From assembly GCA_049607205.1 (NCBI GenBank), contig JBMYWH010000019.1, positions 1 to 44,774 on the forward strand: a DNA stretch of 44,774 nt, read 5' to 3'. The position numbers and the translations under genes are program-made. Each line of letters starts with the position of its first letter. Within the stretch, counting starts at the first letter, position 1. Positions 17,936 through 26,337 of this stretch are shown piece by piece. A model generated the notes under the pieces. That model worked only from the letters and a program-made list of their open reading frames with translations. It did no database searches and was not told where the DNA came from. The DNA is from JBELHR01 sp049607205. GTDB taxonomy: Bacteria; Bacteroidota; Bacteroidia; Flavobacteriales; Flavobacteriaceae.

Positions 17936-19927
17936 TTAATAATTAAGTAAGGAATCTATTTTCTCGCGCAATCTTGAATTTGCCAAATAAGCATCTTCCA
18001 ATTCTTGCGCAAAAGGAATTGGTGTATCCAAGGATCCTAATCGACCTACAGGTGCATCGAGAAATTCAAAACATGCTTCGCTCAAACTAGCAGCGATTTC
18101 CGAAGCCAAACTCATAAATTCTGAAGCTTCGTTCACCACCAAGGCTTTCCCCGTTTTCTTGACGCTTTCTATGAGGCTGTCTAAATCTAAGGGACACAAG
18201 GTTCTAAGGTCAATTAACTCAATAGAATGTTTATAGGTTTCTTCTTGTAATAGTTCTAATACCCAATGCACACTGAGTCCATAACTCACCACGGTTAGAT
18301 GTTTCCCTGGACTTAGAATACGAGCTTTACCGAGTTCAATATCAAAGGGTTCAATAGATACATCCTCCCTTACAGTACGGTATAATTTCTTGTGCTCGTA
18401 AAAAAGAACTGGGTTTTCATCCTTTATACTTGATGATAATAAACCTTTAAAGTCCTGAGGAAATGCGGGATACACTACCTTAAGACCAGGAACACTTAAG
18501 AACCATGACTCATTGGTTTGGGAGTGAAACGGACCTGCTCCAACCCCTGCACCACAAGGCATTCTTAAGACTATAGAAGCTTTTTGACCCCATCTATAAT
18601 AAGATTTTGCCAGTAAATTGACCACAGGATTGAAGCCTGAACTTACAAAGTCAGCGAACTGTAATTCTACAACACTCTTAATTCCCAGGACACTAAGTCC
18701 ATAGGCCACCTCTATAATTCCGGATTCACATATGGGAGTATTGCGAATGCGCTCTGCGCCATATTTTTCCAAGAAGCCATCGGTTGCTTTGAACACTCCT
18801 CCGTAATCGGCGATATCCTGTCCCATAATTAGCAGTTCGGGATCTTCTTCAAGCGCCTGATCTAGTCCTAGATGTATGGCGTCAATTACTCTTAGTTCTT
18901 TTTTTGTAGTCCCTGAGTGTTTGATTTTAAATGAATTGGGTTTGTATATCTCGAGTAATTCTTTATCGATGTTAGCGTACTTTTTTTGCAAGGAATTCGC
19001 CCTGTTATAATCCTTATCAATATCCTTTTTAACTTTTGATTTGATCAATTCTAAGGACTCAGAACTACAATTCAAACTTTTAATGAGATAGTTTTCATAT
19101 TGAAGTATAGGGTCTTTTTCCTTCCATTTTTCAATAAGGTCTTGAGGGACATATTTAGTACCACTCGCCTCTTCATGTCCTCTTACTCTAAAGGTCTTGA
19201 ATTCTATAAGTACAGGTTTAGAATCCTTTCGCATCTGCTTTACAATCCGATGTAGTTCTTTTGTGAGACTGACAAGGTTATTCCCATCAAGTACATAGGA
19301 TTTCATACCATAACCCTTGGCGCGATCTGCTAAGTCCTTGCAGTTATACTGTTGAGAACTCGGTGTAGATAAGGCATATTGATTATTTTCTATGCAAAAA
19401 ACTACAGGTAAATCCCAAACAGAAGCAATATTAAGTGCTTCGTGAAAGTCTCCTTCACTCGTACCTCCTTCACCAGTAAAAACAGCACTAATACGACCAG
19501 TTTTTCTTAGTTTTTCTCCAAGAGAAATCCCACAAGCAACTCCCATTTGAGGACCTAAATGAGAAATCATCCCCACAATATGATGTGGCCTGCTCCCGAA
19601 ATGGAAAGAGCGATCTCTTCCCTTGGTAAACCCTTCTGGAAAAGCTTGCCATTGTAATAATAAGTCATAAAAACTGATCCCCCTTGAGGTGAACACCCCT
19701 AGATTTCTATGCATGGGAAGTATATAGTCCTCCGGGTCGAGTACTGAGGATATAGCAATAGATATAGCTTCTTGTCCTATACCGGAAAACCACTTAGAAA
19801 CTTTACCCTGACGCAATAATTTCAGCATTTTTTTCTCAATGAGTCTGGGTAGAATCAAGTCCTCATAAAGAGATAAAGCTTGTTTAAGCTTCTTAGATTC
19901 AGGGCGTTTCTTCATGTATGTTTTCAT
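17936..19927 (-). CDS. Thiamine-dependent 2-oxoacid dehydrogenase E1, fused alpha and beta subunits
   Basis: The 663-residue protein joins an E1 alpha domain (about 1-320) and an E1 beta domain (about 335-663). This fusion is common in Bacteroidota. The alpha part has the thiamine-diphosphate motif from GEG (152-154) to NN (181-182); most relatives have GDG, so the first acidic residue is Glu here. The beta part carries GQDIADYGGVF and TPICESGI motifs. It would catalyse decarboxylation of pyruvate or branched-chain 2-oxoacids and transfer to a lipoylated E2, which is not in this window. ATG at 19927 is chosen; Met5 is an alternative. It stands alone downstream of the lrp terminator. Confidence 0.92.
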   Translation of the reverse strand: MKTYMKKRPESKKLKQALSLYEDLILPRLIEKKMLKLLRQGKVSKWFSGIGQEAISIAISSVLDPEDYILPMHRNLGVFTSRGISFYDLLLQWQAFPEGFTKGRDRSFHFGSRPHHIVGMISHLGPQMGVACGISLGEKLRKTGRISAVFTGEGGTSEGDFHEALNIASVWDLPVVFCIENNQYALSTPSSQQYNCKDLADRAKGYGMKSYVLDGNNLVSLTKELHRIVKQMRKDSKPVLIEFKTFRVRGHEEASGTKYVPQDLIEKWKEKDPILQYENYLIKSLNCSSESLELIKSKVKKDIDKDYNRANSLQKKYANIDKELLEIYKPNSFKIKHSGTTKKELRVIDAIHLGLDQALEEDPELLIMGQDIADYGGVFKATDGFLEKYGAERIRNTPICESGIIEVAYGLSVLGIKSVVELQFADFVSSGFNPVVNLLAKSYYRWGQKASIVLRMPCGAGVGAGPFHSQTNESWFLSVPGLKVVYPAFPQDFKGLLSSSIKDENPVLFYEHKKLYRTVREDVSIEPFDIELGKARILSPGKHLTVVSYGLSVHWVLELLQEETYKHSIELIDLRTLCPLDLDSLIESVKKTGKALVVNEASEFMSLASEIAASLSEACFEFLDAPVGRLGSLDTPIPFAQELEDAYLANSRLREKIDSLLNY

Positions 19928-19958
19928 GGTATGGTAGGCTAGCTTAAAACAAGATAAA

Positions 19959-19991
19959 ATAAAAAATCCTCATCACAAAATGATGAGGATT
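19959..19991 (-). terminator. Intrinsic terminator after the Lrp gene
   Basis: An 11-bp perfect stem AATCCTCATCA/TGATGAGGATT (19965-19975 with 19981-19991) has a 5-base loop. On the minus strand it is followed by a T-run. It ends the Lrp transcript and separates it from the E1 gene. Confidence 0.85.
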
Positions 19992-20011
19992 CTTATATGA
20001 TTAGTGAGATT

Positions 20012-20491
20012 TTACATATCTCTAAAGATAGCATGCATCATACGCTTTTTATCATTGATACTTTCTTCTAGAGAAATCATTGTTTCTGTACGACTCACTC
20101 CTTCGATTGCGTCAATTTGGAAAATAATTTCTTTAGCATGATTAGTATCACGAGCTCTTACCTTACAGAAAATATTATATTTCCCAGCTGTAATATAGGC
20201 TACAGTGATATTTGCTATTTTTCCTAGCTCAGCAATTACATTCTGAGTTAGATTGGTTTTATCTAGATACACACCGATATGTGCAATAAAAGAATAACCC
20301 ATTTTTTCATAATCAATGGTAAGTGTAGAACCTTTAATGATCCCTTCTTCTTCCATTTTCTTTACCCTTACGTGGATGGTACCTGCAGATACAAGTAGTT
20401 TTTTTGCTATATCAGTAAAAGGCGTTCTTGCATTCTCGATAAGCATATCCAAGATTTGATGGTCGATTTCATCAAGGATGTATTTTTTCAT
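20012..20491 (-). CDS. Lrp/AsnC-family transcriptional regulator
   Basis: The 159-residue protein has an N-terminal helix-turn-helix (LDEIDHQILDMLIENARTPFTDIAKKLLVSAGTIHVRVKKMEEEGII, about 6-52) and a C-terminal RAM/AsnC ligand-binding domain (about 65-145). This is the standard feast/famine regulator layout. It is monocistronic, with its own -7 box and a strong terminator. It probably senses an amino acid. The neighbouring E1 dehydrogenase is a possible but unproven target. Confidence 0.93.
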   Translation of the reverse strand: MKKYILDEIDHQILDMLIENARTPFTDIAKKLLVSAGTIHVRVKKMEEEGIIKGSTLTIDYEKMGYSFIAHIGVYLDKTNLTQNVIAELGKIANITVAYITAGKYNIFCKVRARDTNHAKEIIFQIDAIEGVSRTETMISLEESINDKKRMMHAIFRDM

Positions 20492-20525
20492 AGATGTACT
20501 AATGTTATATTATCAAAAGATATTA

Positions 20526-20533
20526 CAAATTTA
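20526..20533 (-). promoter_or_regulatory. -7 box TAAATTTG upstream of the Lrp gene
   Basis: An exact TAnnTTTG match on the minus strand, 34 bases before the ATG. The nearest TTTG upstream (20559-20562) has a 25-base spacer, longer than usual. Confidence 0.45.
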
Positions 20534-20605
20534 TATAAATATTTTAGATATGTATAATCAAACCCTCCTTTTTTTATATTAAATGAAAGTTTATTTTGTT
20601 AAAAC

Positions 20606-21634
20606 TTATGATAATTCATTAAAACCTATTTTATCACTAAGATTTTGTGGCTCTTGTTCTACTAAATATGGGCGCGCTGTATTTTCAATAATTTCAAAAC
20701 CATATAAATAGGCTTTATCGGGTTTACCTTGGTCAGAACTGCGTTGTATTATATCAAAAAACACGGTGTCATTCTCTGGAATCTTTAAATAATCTTCATG
20801 TGAAATAGATTTATAGGCGGCCGTAGCGATATTATCTATACCAGATAAGAGACAAAGGAAATTGTATTTACGAGTTTCTTCCCGTTCTAAATCACCAATA
20901 AAATGTCCTGCTTCAATAAGTATGGTTGGAATTCCTAATTTTTGAAAATTATCTCCTGTTGCCGTTGGATAAAATTCATCCGTATAACGACCGATATGGT
21001 TAGGGATAAATTCTTGAATAACCTGGTTCATTGCACTGATCACCTTCATTCCTTTAATACGAGATGGAGTTATTTCACGTTCGACGGATTCTGAGGGAGA
21101 AAGAAAAGAGATCGTTGCAGGGTTAAGGAAACCTTTGGGGTTGAATATATTTCTTTGGTCATGGAGGTTAAAACAAAAGTCAGGTTGAATTTTATCAAGG
21201 AGATCCTTTAATATTGGCAATTCAACTGAATCGTAAGCTACCGCATCTCGGTTTAAATCAATACCAAGACTGTTTACTCTTGTAAACGCACGAGAACCGT
21301 CTGGATTCAGCATTGGAACAAGATGTATAGTTACTTTTGTAAACAAACTGTCTTTATATGTTACATTTGTATACAAGTAATTGATATAATCTGCTAAAGC
21401 CTTAGTTCCGGTGGTTTCGTTACCATGCATTTGGCTCCAAATCAATATATTAACTGGACCCTCACCCATCTTCATATAGTGAATAGGTTCTCCTTGAGTG
21501 GATTTAAAGGTTTCTTCAATACGATCAGAATACTTGTCAATAAATATCTTTAAGTGTTCATGATTTAAATACCTTCCAGAAATTGAGTTTTCAATAAAGC
21601 TTGGGTAATCCCTAATAATATTCTTATAATCCAT
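20606..21634 (-). CDS. M14-family zinc carboxypeptidase-like protein, cytoplasmic
   Basis: This 342-residue peptidase has recognisable zinc ligands His70 and Glu73 (QMHGNET) and His158 (NLHDQRN), plus the catalytic Glu241 in LIEAGHF. The LNPDGSRAFTRVNSLGIDLNRD segment (109-130) is the conserved M14 substrate-pocket region. No signal peptide is visible, so it acts in the cytoplasm, perhaps on peptidoglycan or other peptides. Its ATG lies only 4 bases downstream of a -7 box, so the mRNA may be leaderless. The coding region contains several GTTTAC/GTAAAC-type inverted repeats resembling sites at the divergent XRE gene. Confidence 0.88.
   Translation of the reverse strand: MDYKNIIRDYPSFIENSISGRYLNHEHLKIFIDKYSDRIEETFKSTQGEPIHYMKMGEGPVNILIWSQMHGNETTGTKALADYINYLYTNVTYKDSLFTKVTIHLVPMLNPDGSRAFTRVNSLGIDLNRDAVAYDSVELPILKDLLDKIQPDFCFNLHDQRNIFNPKGFLNPATISFLSPSESVEREITPSRIKGMKVISAMNQVIQEFIPNHIGRYTDEFYPTATGDNFQKLGIPTILIEAGHFIGDLEREETRKYNFLCLLSGIDNIATAAYKSISHEDYLKIPENDTVFFDIIQRSSDQGKPDKAYLYGFEIIENTARPYLVEQEPQNLSDKIGFNELS
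21272..21287. promoter_or_regulatory. Palindrome GTTTAC-TCTT-GTAAAC inside the M14 gene
   Basis: Perfect 6-base arms with a 4-base spacer. Related but less perfect sequences lie at 21330-21344 and 21360-21374. It may be an operator for the divergent XRE regulator, but it also encodes conserved peptide sequence (RVNSL), so constraint could be purely coding. Confidence 0.3.
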
Positions 21635-21638
21635 AAAG

Positions 21639-21646
21639 CAAAGTTA
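21639..21646 (-). promoter_or_regulatory. -7 box TAACTTTG immediately before the M14 gene
   Basis: An exact TAnnTTTG on the minus strand ending 4 bases before the ATG at 21634. A normal start site would fall at or next to the A of the ATG. Confidence 0.5.
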
Positions 21647-21826
21647 AATAAAGGAGCTTATACTAACTAATAGAAGCTTAAAAATACAGGTATTTGCTAT
21701 AAATTTCATCTATAACAATATCTTAACTTACTGATTAACAGTTTATAGTAGCTCTTTAACTGAAGTTAAATATAGCACCTATCCTCTCCGTACATTTCCT
21801 TAAAATATTTACTTGTTTACATTGTT

Positions 21827-21834
21827 TATTTTTG
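21827..21834 (+). promoter_or_regulatory. -7 box TATTTTTG of the XRE gene
   Basis: An exact TAnnTTTG 26 bases before the ATG at 21861. It is surrounded by TTTACA/TGTAAA half-sites (21816, 21833, 21853). Confidence 0.55.
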
Positions 21835-21842
21835 TAAATTCG

Positions 21843-21857
21843 TGTATACAAATGTAA
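21843..21857. promoter_or_regulatory. Possible XRE operator, inverted copy of a site in the M14 gene
   Basis: TGTATACAAATGTAA here is the exact reverse complement of 21361-21375. It lies between the -7 box and the start codon of the XRE gene, the usual place for an autorepressor site. TGTAAATT also occurs twice with a 20-base period (21833 and 21853). Confidence 0.35.
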
Positions 21858-21860
21858 ATT

Positions 21861-22328
21861 ATGGAATATATAGATATAAGTAACCGTATTATTGAATTTA
21901 TTGGCCATTTAAAAATCTCTATGAGTCAGTTTGCTGAGAATATAGACATCCCTCGCTCTTCCCTGTCCCATCTTCAGTCTGGTAGAAATAAGCCTAGTTT
22001 AGATTTAGTTTTAAAAATAAGCGCTTATTATCCCGAGCTTAGTATGGATTGGCTTTTATATGGTAAAGGAAATATGTTGAACAATACAGAAGTTCAAGTG
22101 CAACCTTCCTCTGCTCCATCTATAGATGCCCATAGCATTCAAAAAGAGTTAGCATTAGAAACAAAAAAAGAGGATCCTCAACCTGAAATAGTCGATAAAC
22201 CCTCTGATATTGTTATTGAAACTAAGCCTCAGCTGGGCCTTGACAAGTCTAGCAAAGCCATGGAAACTGAACAAATCGTGATATTCTATGCCGATGGGAC
22301 CTATAAATCTTATAGTCCAAAAAATTAA
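21861..22328 (+). CDS. XRE-family helix-turn-helix regulator
   Basis: The 155-residue protein has an N-terminal Cro/CI-type helix-turn-helix (about 5-65, with SMSQFAENIDIPRSSLSHLQSGRNKPSLDLVLKI), followed by DWLLYGKGNML, typical of this family. A disordered Pro/Glu/Lys-rich linker follows (about 75-135). A short conserved-looking C-terminal motif (EQIVIFYADGTYKSYSPKN) may bind a partner or ligand. It is transcribed divergently from the M14 gene, with repeats over its promoter suggesting autoregulation. Its stop interlocks with the convergent M1 gene through TTAA. Confidence 0.88.
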   Translation: MEYIDISNRIIEFIGHLKISMSQFAENIDIPRSSLSHLQSGRNKPSLDLVLKISAYYPELSMDWLLYGKGNMLNNTEVQVQPSSAPSIDAHSIQKELALETKKEDPQPEIVDKPSDIVIETKPQLGLDKSSKAMETEQIVIFYADGTYKSYSPKN

Positions 22329-24769
22329 TTAGAACTTATTATTTCGTCCAGAGCGGCACTTACGATTTGAACAATCTCGTCTTTATTGGAATAATTCCCT
22401 TTGTATTGTTCATTTATAATTTGCCTCAGAAGGTCAATCCCTACATCTTTGAAGCCGTATGAGGCATAAGTAGTGGATTTTTCTAGAATCGAGGTACATA
22501 AATTCTTAATCGCTTCAGGATTGTTTGATTTAATCACCCAATCAAATCCTTTTTCATAGGTGGTCTTCATTTCCTTATCGCGGATTAAGTACATACCATC
22601 AACTAAATAGCTCGCTACAAAAGACATTTCTGAACTGTCTTTTTCATTGATATACATACTTACAAGCGGGTAAGCAATCCCTTGTTTTACATCATCTGGT
22701 AAGTCTGCAGCAGTCTTAAAGGCTAGATCTTGATTGATATAGTACATCGCTGTTAAAGACTTGGACAGTATAGCATTTGAGTTTGTTTGAAGTCCTTTTT
22801 CGAAAATTGGTCCATATTCAGGATTAACCAACTTCCCTAAAAGCTCTATGGCTGCAGCTCTTACTTTATTAGATGCTGCGGTATTTTCACTGATGGACAC
22901 CACATAGTTAATCGTACTTCGCTTACCATATTTATAGGCTAGGTTTATGTTTTCTAAGGCAAAAACCGCTACAGGGTCATGCTTAGACTCTATTGATTTG
23001 GCAAAAACTTTGAATACATCTTGATCTCCTTGAAGATCCTTTAATTGATTCAAGGCTTCAATTCTATTCGAGATTGAAGCGGAATTCAAGGCTTGAAAAA
23101 TTAATTGTGGTTGGGTTTTATTTTGGTTTATTTCAGCGAGTACCCCCTGGTCATCATTTACTTCAATAAGATCGGGGATTCTTTGATAAGGTACCAAGAA
23201 TGAATTTTCTCTTTCATTTAGCCATATATTAACCTGTTTCATCGCTCCATTCTCATAGATAGAGAATCGCATTGGCATGGTATAAACGGTTCCTAATTGC
23301 TTGAAACTTACCGAAACGGTTTTTTCCAGGCTGTTATAGTCTAAGTCAACTTGAACTCTAGGATGACCTGATTTGTACACCCATTGGTCAAAAAACCAAT
23401 TCATATCCCTTCCAAGAACCTTTTCATAAACTTGTCTCAACTCTGGAATTTCAGCAGATTGATGAGCATAAGTAGTCAGATAGAGGTTTAATCCTTCAAA
23501 AAAAGCTACATCTCCTATCTGTTTTCTTAACATATGAAGAATATAGGCTCCCTTATCATAACTCACCTTGTCAAATACATCGATAGCCTCAGGATAGTGA
23601 TATCTTGCTAAAGGTTCATTGCTTAAGCCGCTATCGAAATATCCCTTCTCAAACTCTTTAAGCCTTAAATTTGCTCGATCAACACCGTATTTATGTTCTA
23701 GCCACAAGTATTCACTATAGGTGGCAAAGGATTCGCTCAAGGCAATATTCGCCCAACTTTCAGGACTAACAAGATCTCCAAACCATTGATGGAATATTTC
23801 ATGAGCTACTGTGGTTTCCCACAAGTTTTCGTCGGCTAATTGTCCACTGCTTTGATAAGCCTCGCTATCGTGAGAAACAGCAGTAGTATTTTCCATAGCA
23901 CCAAAGTTGAAATCACTCACGACTACTTGATTGTAAATAGGCCATGGGAAGGCTACTCCTAATTTTTGCTCAAAAAAGGAAATCATTTCAGGGCTGTCGC
24001 CAAAAACCTCTTTTGCCTTATCTACATAATCGGGAGCAACATAGTAATTCACTTCCATTTGACCTTTTTTATCACTGACTTTTTCATAAGGTCCAATGCT
24101 GAAAAAAGCCAAATAAGGACTGTGGGATTTATCGAGTTTCCAAGTATCTTCTTTTTTTCCTTCTTTAGTCTTTTTTGAACTTTTCAAAATCCCATTAGAA
24201 ACACTGCTAAACTCCGAAGGGTAGACTAAGGTGATTTCTTGGGTCATCTTTTGATTAGGGTGGTCTAGTGTAGGGAACCAAATAGAGTTTGCCCCTGGAA
24301 TCCCGTTGGTCCAAATTTGAGTAGGCTTATTATTGTTAAGTCCTTTTGGATTGATGAAATAAAGTCCTTTATTGGCGGCGCTAGAAACCGACAGAGCCTT
24401 TTCTGGACGTGCGGTATAGGAAATATAAACTTCCACTTGCTGTCCTCTTCCATAGTTTCGACCCAGTTCAATATTCAGGACATTTTGTTTATAGGAATAA
24501 TCCAGTGCTCTTCCATCAATTTTAACCTGATGTATGAGCATGTATTTTGCATCTAGTTTCAATCTGTTTTGTGCCTGAGCATAAGGTTTTAATTGAATCC
24601 AAGCCTCCCCCTCTAAAGTTTGATTCTCGTAATTAGGTTCAAGCTTTAGTTTGGTGTGAATCAAAGCAAATTCTTTATCGGCCTCACCGTGGTAAGGATA
24701 TAGGTTTTGGGCTGAAAGCCCTTGAAAACTTAAAAAAATGATAAAAAATGTGATTTTTATAATGCGCAT
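22325..24769 (-). CDS. M1-family zinc aminopeptidase, exported
   Basis: The 814-residue protein begins at ATG 24769 with a signal peptide (MRIIKITFFIIFLSFQGLSAQ). An in-frame TTG seven codons upstream falls inside the -7 box and is rejected. The M1 signature is complete: GAMEN (290-294), HEIFH (323-327) and the third zinc ligand Glu346 in ALSESFAT. The N-terminal beta domain precedes it, and a helical HEAT-like C-terminal domain follows (about 560-814). It removes N-terminal residues from peptides, probably in the periplasm. It has its own promoter directly after the terminator of the sigma operon. Confidence 0.94.
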   Translation of the reverse strand: MRIIKITFFIIFLSFQGLSAQNLYPYHGEADKEFALIHTKLKLEPNYENQTLEGEAWIQLKPYAQAQNRLKLDAKYMLIHQVKIDGRALDYSYKQNVLNIELGRNYGRGQQVEVYISYTARPEKALSVSSAANKGLYFINPKGLNNNKPTQIWTNGIPGANSIWFPTLDHPNQKMTQEITLVYPSEFSSVSNGILKSSKKTKEGKKEDTWKLDKSHSPYLAFFSIGPYEKVSDKKGQMEVNYYVAPDYVDKAKEVFGDSPEMISFFEQKLGVAFPWPIYNQVVVSDFNFGAMENTTAVSHDSEAYQSSGQLADENLWETTVAHEIFHQWFGDLVSPESWANIALSESFATYSEYLWLEHKYGVDRANLRLKEFEKGYFDSGLSNEPLARYHYPEAIDVFDKVSYDKGAYILHMLRKQIGDVAFFEGLNLYLTTYAHQSAEIPELRQVYEKVLGRDMNWFFDQWVYKSGHPRVQVDLDYNSLEKTVSVSFKQLGTVYTMPMRFSIYENGAMKQVNIWLNERENSFLVPYQRIPDLIEVNDDQGVLAEINQNKTQPQLIFQALNSASISNRIEALNQLKDLQGDQDVFKVFAKSIESKHDPVAVFALENINLAYKYGKRSTINYVVSISENTAASNKVRAAAIELLGKLVNPEYGPIFEKGLQTNSNAILSKSLTAMYYINQDLAFKTAADLPDDVKQGIAYPLVSMYINEKDSSEMSFVASYLVDGMYLIRDKEMKTTYEKGFDWVIKSNNPEAIKNLCTSILEKSTTYASYGFKDVGIDLLRQIINEQYKGNYSNKDEIVQIVSAALDEIISSN

Positions 24770-24787
24770 ATATAAAGTCCTTTGAGT

Positions 24788-24795
24788 CAAAAATA
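24788..24795 (-). promoter_or_regulatory. -7 box TATTTTTG of the M1 aminopeptidase gene
   Basis: An exact TAnnTTTG on the minus strand 18 bases before ATG 24769. It overlaps the rejected TTG start. Confidence 0.6.
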
Positions 24796-24828
24796 TAAAA
24801 AAAGGGCAGACTATAATCAGTCTGCCCT
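24796..24828 (-). terminator. Intrinsic terminator of the ECF sigma operon
   Basis: A 9-bp stem GGGCAGACT/AGTCTGCCC (24804-24812 with 24819-24827) has a 6-base loop and a run of seven T on the minus strand. It lies 25 bases after the second DUF4252 gene. Confidence 0.9.
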
Positions 24829-24852
24829 ATTAATGCTATGTTAAAGCCTTAT

Positions 24853-25389
24853 TTAATTGGTGAAAAAGGCTTCGATATTGTCAACCGGTAAGCTTGAAGG
24901 ATCGATTTCTATTTTGTTAGCGACATCCATGATTTTTGCAATGTCCATTTTCTTTCCTAAGACTCTGGCTACTCCAAGGGCTTCCCCATTTTTGTATCCG
25001 AATAAGATAATCTCATCGATAGCGTCTTCGTTTCCTGTGAAATAAACACTTACAGCCATACCTTGGGTGTTAAACTTCATAAGTTCTTGATAGGCACTGT
25101 CTTTGAAAATTTTCTTCAATCGGTCTTCTTGACTGTTAAAGAATTGCTGATCAGTATTTTCGAACTGAAGGGCAACCACATTCACTTTCTTAATACTGTT
25201 ATAGACCTCGATTTCATCTTGATCAAGCCCTGACTTATCAGCTTGTAATAAGCTTGCTGGGAAATCAAATGCAATGAAATTTTCGTTCTCATAACTGTCT
25301 ACCATGAATTTTTGTAAGGAATCTTGATTACAAGAAATCATGATCAGTCCTAAAAATAATATGCTAAGTAAATTCTTGATTGTTTTCAT
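24853..25389 (-). CDS. DUF4252-type lipoprotein (distal copy)
   Basis: The 178-residue protein has a lipoprotein signal with IMISC (Cys20). Its body has the DUF4252 pattern, including a VNVVALQFENTD strand, a helical middle and GEALGVARVLGKKMDIAKIMDVANKIE. The function of DUF4252 is unknown. It follows a paralogue by 2 bases and is the last gene of the ECF sigma operon. I infer a role in the envelope response controlled by that sigma factor. Confidence 0.82.
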   Translation of the reverse strand: MKTIKNLLSILFLGLIMISCNQDSLQKFMVDSYENENFIAFDFPASLLQADKSGLDQDEIEVYNSIKKVNVVALQFENTDQQFFNSQEDRLKKIFKDSAYQELMKFNTQGMAVSVYFTGNEDAIDEIILFGYKNGEALGVARVLGKKMDIAKIMDVANKIEIDPSSLPVDNIEAFFTN

Positions 25390-25391
25390 AA

Positions 25392-25907
25392 CTATTCTAT
25401 TGTGATGTTAGTTCCTGCAGGTAAATTCATTTTTTCAGTCAATAAAGCTACCTTATTAAGATCGATATTCCCTGTCAAGGACATAATTACTGCTTGATTA
25501 CCTTCATTTTGATCGGTTACAAACATCAGAAGTTCTCTCACGTGATCCTCATCGGCCCCTTCTCTAACGTATATTTTTACGTTGGAACCTTTTTCTTTAA
25601 CCCTCATCAGTTCGATTAATTCTGAACTTTTGATATAAGAATTGGCAACTTCTTGCATGTCTCCAGCTATTTTTTCATCTTCTGTAACGAAAACTTTAAG
25701 TTGATCCAATTCTTTGATCATGTCCATATAAGCTTGGGTTTCTGGGTCAGAAGTACTTCCTGAGAATTTAGACATAAGTCTAAAAGCTGATTTACTTACA
25801 GAGACTGTTGTTACTTCATCGATGTCTTCGAAGACCTCGAATACTGATTGACTTTGTCCGATAAACGGTGCAAATACTAGGGCGAATAATAGATATATTT
25901 TTTTCAT
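25392..25907 (-). CDS. DUF4252-type secreted protein (proximal copy)
   Basis: The 171-residue protein has a signal peptide (MKKIYLLFALVFAPFIGQSQS) and no lipobox. The DUF4252-like features include VSVSKSAFRLMSKF, LDQLKVFVTEDEK and AVIMSLTGNIDLNKVALLTEKM. It is a diverged tandem relative of the next gene. It starts 4 bases after the putative anti-sigma gene, so it is translationally close-coupled. Confidence 0.82.
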   Translation of the reverse strand: MKKIYLLFALVFAPFIGQSQSVFEVFEDIDEVTTVSVSKSAFRLMSKFSGSTSDPETQAYMDMIKELDQLKVFVTEDEKIAGDMQEVANSYIKSSELIELMRVKEKGSNVKIYVREGADEDHVRELLMFVTDQNEGNQAVIMSLTGNIDLNKVALLTEKMNLPAGTNITIE

Positions 25908-25911
25908 AATG

Positions 25912-26337
25912 TTATTGTTCTAAGTTAAAAATAATGGCCGTTGTTTTCTGAAATTCACCAAGTTGAGCCATGGCTTGGTTTCCTTTGTTTAAATTACTAG
26001 AAAGTAAATTTAGAGCGGCTTGCGTTTGCTCGTAAGCTTGTCTTGCATCTCTTTTTTCTTGCCAGTTTTTACCAGTGTATAAACTAATCATTAGTGTAAT
26101 CGAAGCTGCGATGGAGAGCCACTTCCAATTCTTTCTTTTCTCAGGTTTTAATTGAGGACTCTTATCATAAGTTTCACTTGCACTTATTGCAAAATAACTA
26201 AATAGAGGGACGTATTGCTCAAGAGATGGGTCAACCTCTTCGGAGGTAAAATATTCTTGTAACTGAGACTCTTCTTGCAAAGACGTTTCTCCTTCTAAGT
26301 ACTTATTTAATAATTGTTCTATTCTAGCTAACTCCAT
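25912..26337 (-). CDS. Single-pass membrane protein, probable anti-sigma factor
   Basis: The 141-residue protein has an acidic helical N-terminus (MELARIEQLLNKYLEGETSLQEESQLQEYF) like the sigma-binding part of many Bacteroidota anti-sigma proteins. One membrane helix follows (about 72-88, KWLSIAASITLMISLYTG), then a helical C-terminal coil. Its start overlaps the ECF sigma gene by 14 bases. The role is inferred from position and topology; no named domain is certain. Confidence 0.65.
   Translation of the reverse strand: MELARIEQLLNKYLEGETSLQEESQLQEYFTSEEVDPSLEQYVPLFSYFAISASETYDKSPQLKPEKRKNWKWLSIAASITLMISLYTGKNWQEKRDARQAYEQTQAALNLLSSNLNKGNQAMAQLGEFQKTTAIIFNLEQ

Noticed and set aside
24770..24790. 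Upstream TTG start for the M1 aminopeptidase
   Set aside because: It lies inside the -7 box and would place seven polar residues before a normal signal peptide.
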